From positions 496,001 to 560,000 of the forward strand of contig OZ271839.1 of assembly GCA_965601825.1 (NCBI GenBank): DNA of 64,000 nucleotides, read 5' to 3'. The position numbers and the translations under genes were made by a program. The notes beneath the pieces are model-generated. The model was not told where the DNA came from. It saw nothing but the letters and a program-made list of their open reading frames with translations, and did no database searches. This DNA is from HXMU1420-13 sp965601825 (GTDB lineage: Bacteria; Bacteroidota; Rhodothermia; Balneolales; Balneolaceae). Shown here piece after piece: positions 61,071 through 64,000 of this stretch; positions within the stretch are counted from its first letter, which is position 1; every line of letters begins with the position of its first letter.

Positions 61071-62813
61071 CTAATAACCGGCAGCCTGACCATCTACTCT
61101 TGCCTCAGAAGCACCATAATACACACCGTTATTTAAGTCACGCATGATAGCCTGGAATCTTCCAAAGAAACTATTTCCAACTTGTATTCTATGCCCCATA
61201 GCTCTTAAATCTCTCACAACCTGGGGATCAACAGAAGCCTCAATACTAACTAAGCCAACGCTAGTTAGTGTGTCATCCAATCCATCTGTTGGTTGTGTTG
61301 ATCCGCGGTGAGTCCAGCGTAACGCATCCCCAGCCTGTTGCATATTCATTCCAAAATCAATCACATTGGTGATCAAACTTACATGTCCCATTGGCTGGTA
61401 AGCGCCACCCATATTTCCTAATGTCATAAATGGCTTTCCATCTTTCATCACAAAACCAGGAATGATGGTGTGAAATGGTCGTTTTCCCGGTTCATACACA
61501 TTCGGGTGATTTGGATCCAACGAAAATAATTCCGCTCTATTTTGAAAACTAAATCCGGTTCCCGGTACTACAAACCCTGTTCCCATTCCACGGAAATTAC
61601 TTTGAATCAATGAAACCATGTTTCCATCTTTATCTGCCGTAGTGAGGTAAATGGTATCACCGTCTTCCAAAACATCAACACCGGTTGTTAAATCGTTACG
61701 AGCTCTATCACCAATTAAGGCTCTGCGTTCTTCTGCATATTCTTTGGATAATAATCTGTCGTAAGGGATGTCATAAAAGTCTTCATCCACATAATGTTTT
61801 GCGCGATCCTCAAAAGCTAATTTCTTTGCCTCAATCATCAAATGAAAAGTCTCAGCAGTTGCAAATCCGGTTTCAGAAAGATCATATCCTTCCAGAATAT
61901 TCAACATCTGAAGTACTGCGGTTCCCTGAACATTTCCTCCAACCTGATACACATCGTATCCACGATAGTTTACTGTTTGAGGTTCTTCCCAGGTTGAAAC
62001 ATGCTTATCAAAGTCTTCATAGCGGAGATAACCTTCGTTTTCTTTCATCCAGATATCAATCTTCTCAGTGATTTCGCCTCGATAAAACGCATCTCTTCCC
62101 TGACTTGCCAACAATCGAAATGTATTTCCTAAATCCGGATTTTTGAAAATTTCTCCTTTTTCCGGTCCGCGTCCATCAAAAGTAAAGGTCTCTTTAAATG
62201 CACCCGGTTGCCGACTTAATCTTGGCGCACTTCGTATCCAACTTGCAGAAATTGCTTCACTCACCGGGAATCCATTTTCAGCGTACCAAATAGGCTCTGC
62301 CAAAATATCTTCCATAGATGCGGAACCAAACCGATCGTGCATTTCGAACCAGCCATCAATAGCACCCGGTACAGAAACAGATAGTAGGTCTAATGCCGGA
62401 ATATCATCTTCTCCTTTTTCTTCGAGGATTTCCATCAATCGATCATAAGAAAGTCCAAGTGGTGAACGACCACTTGCATTAAGGGCATATAGCTGACCGC
62501 TTTCAGCATGCCAAATGATAGCAAAAAGGTCTCCGCCAATTCCATTCCCCGTAGGTTCCATCAATCCCATCGCCGCGTTAGCTCCGATTGCAGCATCTAT
62601 TGCATTTCCGCCATCCTTCAGGATTTGAAGTCCAACCTGAGTAGCAAGAGGTTGACTTGTAGCGACCATTCCTCGCTGGCCGATTACCTCAGATCGGGTT
62701 TGAATCACACTTCCAGCTTCACGATCAATTTGAGCCATAAGATTAGTTGGAAAGATTAATAATGTAATTATAAACAGGGGTACAATAGAAAGATGAATGT
62801 CTTTCATTTTCAT
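61071..62813 (-). CDS. ggt: Gamma-glutamyltransferase
   Basis: 580 residues, exported Ntn-hydrolase. Signal peptide (IVPLFIITLLIFPTNLMAQ). Family marks: GMVATSQPLATQVGLQIL at the start, NAIDAAIGANAAMGLMEPTG, GIGGDLFAI, the self-cleavage and nucleophile Thr in LTTADKDGNMVSLIQS, and GNMGGAYQPMGHV. It hydrolyses or transfers gamma-glutamyl groups (glutathione and gamma-glutamyl peptides) in the periplasm. Single gene with a terminator; relation to the ATP-grasp ligase at 11531 is not implied. Confidence 0.95.
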   Translation of the reverse strand: MKMKDIHLSIVPLFIITLLIFPTNLMAQIDREAGSVIQTRSEVIGQRGMVATSQPLATQVGLQILKDGGNAIDAAIGANAAMGLMEPTGNGIGGDLFAIIWHAESGQLYALNASGRSPLGLSYDRLMEILEEKGEDDIPALDLLSVSVPGAIDGWFEMHDRFGSASMEDILAEPIWYAENGFPVSEAISASWIRSAPRLSRQPGAFKETFTFDGRGPEKGEIFKNPDLGNTFRLLASQGRDAFYRGEITEKIDIWMKENEGYLRYEDFDKHVSTWEEPQTVNYRGYDVYQVGGNVQGTAVLQMLNILEGYDLSETGFATAETFHLMIEAKKLAFEDRAKHYVDEDFYDIPYDRLLSKEYAEERRALIGDRARNDLTTGVDVLEDGDTIYLTTADKDGNMVSLIQSNFRGMGTGFVVPGTGFSFQNRAELFSLDPNHPNVYEPGKRPFHTIIPGFVMKDGKPFMTLGNMGGAYQPMGHVSLITNVIDFGMNMQQAGDALRWTHRGSTQPTDGLDDTLTSVGLVSIEASVDPQVVRDLRAMGHRIQVGNSFFGRFQAIMRDLNNGVYYGASEARVDGQAAGY

Positions 62814-62906
62814 GATTTTAATTTATGATTTACAATGAGCTAACTGCTTCTTTTAAGAAACAGTTCTTTTTCTTGGCGGGAAGAGGCTGATCTTTGCTTA
62901 TTTGAA

Positions 62907-63353
62907 TTAGTCTACAATACTTACTTCTTTCATTTCGTAAATAAGGCCATAGGGACTGTCTCGAACTAATTGAAACTTCCCTTTCAGGTTTACTTCTTCG
63001 TATGGGATTTCTCTTAAATCAATTTCAGGGATATAAACCATTGTTTCAGAGCTTCCCGGTACGCAGTAAAAGCAGCCATTTATAGGATAAGGTGTTAGCA
63101 AAAACTCTGATGAAAAAGAACCAAACCCTAGTGGGTACAAGTATCCTCTAATAGTCACATCTTTTTGGTCTAGATCTTCAATCGACTCATCAAAACTGGC
63201 TTCATATAATCCATTCTCATAGTCTATTTCCCAGCTAACATTTGCCAGAACTTCCCAGGAAGTTAAATCGCCTTCGATTTGTGCATAAACATTGTTGTTG
63301 GACATCAAGATAAATCCAATCAATAAAAAGGAATAGGTGAATAATTTCTTCAT
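62907..63353 (-). CDS. DUF3299-like exported protein
   Basis: 148 residues. Signal peptide KKLFTYSFLLIGFILMSNNN with cleavage near YAQ. The mature part has TIRGYLYPLGFGSFSSEFLL and TPYPINGCFYCVPGSSETMV, the pattern of DUF3299 (a beta domain with a Cys-containing turn and the G-x-x-x-P-x-G/S element). Two Cys (CFYC) may bind a metal or form a disulfide. It directly follows the FtsX-type permease gene (12 nt), so the two are probably one transcript. Confidence 0.78.
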   Translation of the reverse strand: MKKLFTYSFLLIGFILMSNNNVYAQIEGDLTSWEVLANVSWEIDYENGLYEASFDESIEDLDQKDVTIRGYLYPLGFGSFSSEFLLTPYPINGCFYCVPGSSETMVYIPEIDLREIPYEEVNLKGKFQLVRDSPYGLIYEMKEVSIVD

Positions 63354-63365
63354 GGTATTACAGTT

Positions 63366-64000
63366 TTAAGATTCCTTTGATAATGTAGTAGAAATTGGGG
63401 TTCGATATGCAATTATAGATGGTACTAACGAAGATATCAGCCCAAGGAGTATAGCGCCACCTATTATCATAAACTCTTCAGGCAATAAAACCCACGCATT
63501 GATATTGAACTGTTCCGCTTGTTCATATACTGTAGAAAGATAACCAATTCCTAAATGTGCGAGAAGTATCCCTAACAAAGTTCCTGACAGAACTAGTAAG
63601 GTACCCTCAAGTAAAATTTGTGACATCAATGTAATTCTACTTCCGCCTAATGTTCGCATTATAGCTAAATCGTATTTACGTTCTTTCATCGCGTTATATA
63701 AAGCAATAAAAACACCAAGGATGGATGCTAAAATCAAAATGAAGCCAAATACTTGTAATGCATCAAATCCAATCCCTAGAAGTGTTAATAAACGGGTAAT
63801 TTCGAAACCTGGGGCAGCGGCTTGCATGTCGGTTTGATCGTTAATAAATCTTGGAAACATTGCTCCGGCGAGCGGAGAATTGTACGTGATAAGTAAAGAA
63901 GTCAGTTCTTTATCCAGGTTATCATCAGTAATAAATCCAAATGGTTCAGTTGAGACTTCTTTCTTATGTGATCTATGGTCGTGCTCGCGATCATGGTCTT
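63366..64000 (-). CDS. FtsX/MacB-type ABC transporter permease, C-terminal part (truncated by window edge)
   Basis: The frame runs off the right edge; ~210 C-terminal residues are visible. The part at the edge is His-rich (DHDREHDHRSHKK), followed by a periplasmic loop, then three membrane helices of the FtsX domain (LQVFGFILILASILGVFIAL, LLEGTLLVLSGTLLGILLA, IIGGAILLGLISSLVPSII) with the LAIMRTLGGSRITLMSQIL motif. FtsX-type permeases work with an ABC ATPase, presumably encoded beyond the window. The His-rich loop suggests metal, perhaps zinc; some zinc-regulated loci in other bacteria combine an FtsX permease with a DUF3299 protein, but that comparison is from memory. Confidence 0.88.
   Translation of the reverse strand, partial: DHDREHDHRSHKKEVSTEPFGFITDDNLDKELTSLLITYNSPLAGAMFPRFINDQTDMQAAAPGFEITRLLTLLGIGFDALQVFGFILILASILGVFIALYNAMKERKYDLAIMRTLGGSRITLMSQILLEGTLLVLSGTLLGILLAHLGIGYLSTVYEQAEQFNINAWVLLPEEFMIIGGAILLGLISSLVPSIIAYRTPISTTLSKES

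Noticed and set aside
61685..62071. 128-codon plus-strand frame
   Set aside because: Antisense to ggt; no ribosome site and no recognisable features.

Overview
The window is chromosomal DNA of low G+C content (roughly 38-40% by eye) from a Gram-negative bacterium on the Bacteroidota/Balneolota side of the tree. The reasons are a FecI/FecR-like sigma/anti-sigma pair next to a TonB receptor with an N-terminal STN domain, many lipoproteins with a Cys signal, outer-membrane barrels, a type II NADH dehydrogenase, and the general set of housekeeping genes. The gene content fits a marine Balneola/Gracilimonas-type organism; that placement is inference. I see no prophage, transposase or CRISPR array. 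It is mostly core genome with small lineage-specific islands.

Layout. 1-5.7 kb: a truncated PAS sensor protein, a DUF2911 lipoprotein, an SDR/aldehyde dehydrogenase/YhdH-type reductase operon and a single-domain response regulator. 5.8-15.4 kb, all on the minus strand: cytochrome c lipoprotein, histone-deacetylase-like hydrolase, 7-TM transglutaminase-like protein, RimK-like ATP-grasp ligase, a 70-residue exported peptide, an outer-membrane barrel, ECF sigma factor, FecR-like anti-sigma and a large TonB-dependent receptor. 15.5-20.6 kb: CHASE/PAS histidine kinase, tex, and a 49-residue two-helix membrane protein. 20.6-29.8 kb: DUF5996 protein, tRNA-Phe, recJ, leucine dehydrogenase, hslO, ndh, an IscA-type protein and an AlbA_2/Schlafen protein. 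29.8-35 kb: gpsA-plsY, then lipA, lipB and lpdA (lipoate metabolism). 35-40.3 kb: a lineage-specific envelope region (lipoprotein, barrel, three MORN-repeat lipoproteins, an MltB-like lytic transglycosylase). 40.3-49.3 kb: prfC, a DUF72 protein, a reaction-centre-type cytochrome c, a SirB1-like protein, arginine deiminase, an M50 protease and smpB. 49.3-53 kb: a second ECF sigma factor with a 4-TM partner, amidohydrolase, SnoaL-like and SRPBCC proteins. 53-64 kb: rnpB, a CT398-like coiled coil with Nif3, YggS, two small membrane proteins with divIVA, purine nucleoside phosphorylase, isoaspartyl peptidase, YceI, gamma-glutamyltransferase, a DUF3299-like protein and a truncated FtsX-type permease.

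The most interesting locus is 5.8-14 kb. A membrane-bound transglutaminase-like protein (all three catalytic residues present) and an ATP-grasp peptide ligase lie directly upstream of an exported peptide, an outer-membrane barrel and a FecI/FecR/TonB module. The two halves share an upstream element (GGGGTAGGGTA, exactly 13 nt, TTGTTTT, then GAAAAAC and ATG) that can also fold into a small hairpin. This makes them look like one regulon for an undescribed envelope peptide-modification or uptake function.

Other points of note: two families of intergenic palindromes, one with a compensatory base-pair change between copies and one sitting directly in front of start codons; a DUF72 gene that seems to have lost its initiator codon beside such a repeat; and a CT398-family protein that has lost every zinc-ribbon cysteine. 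No database searches were run. Family names rest on recognised motifs and architecture.
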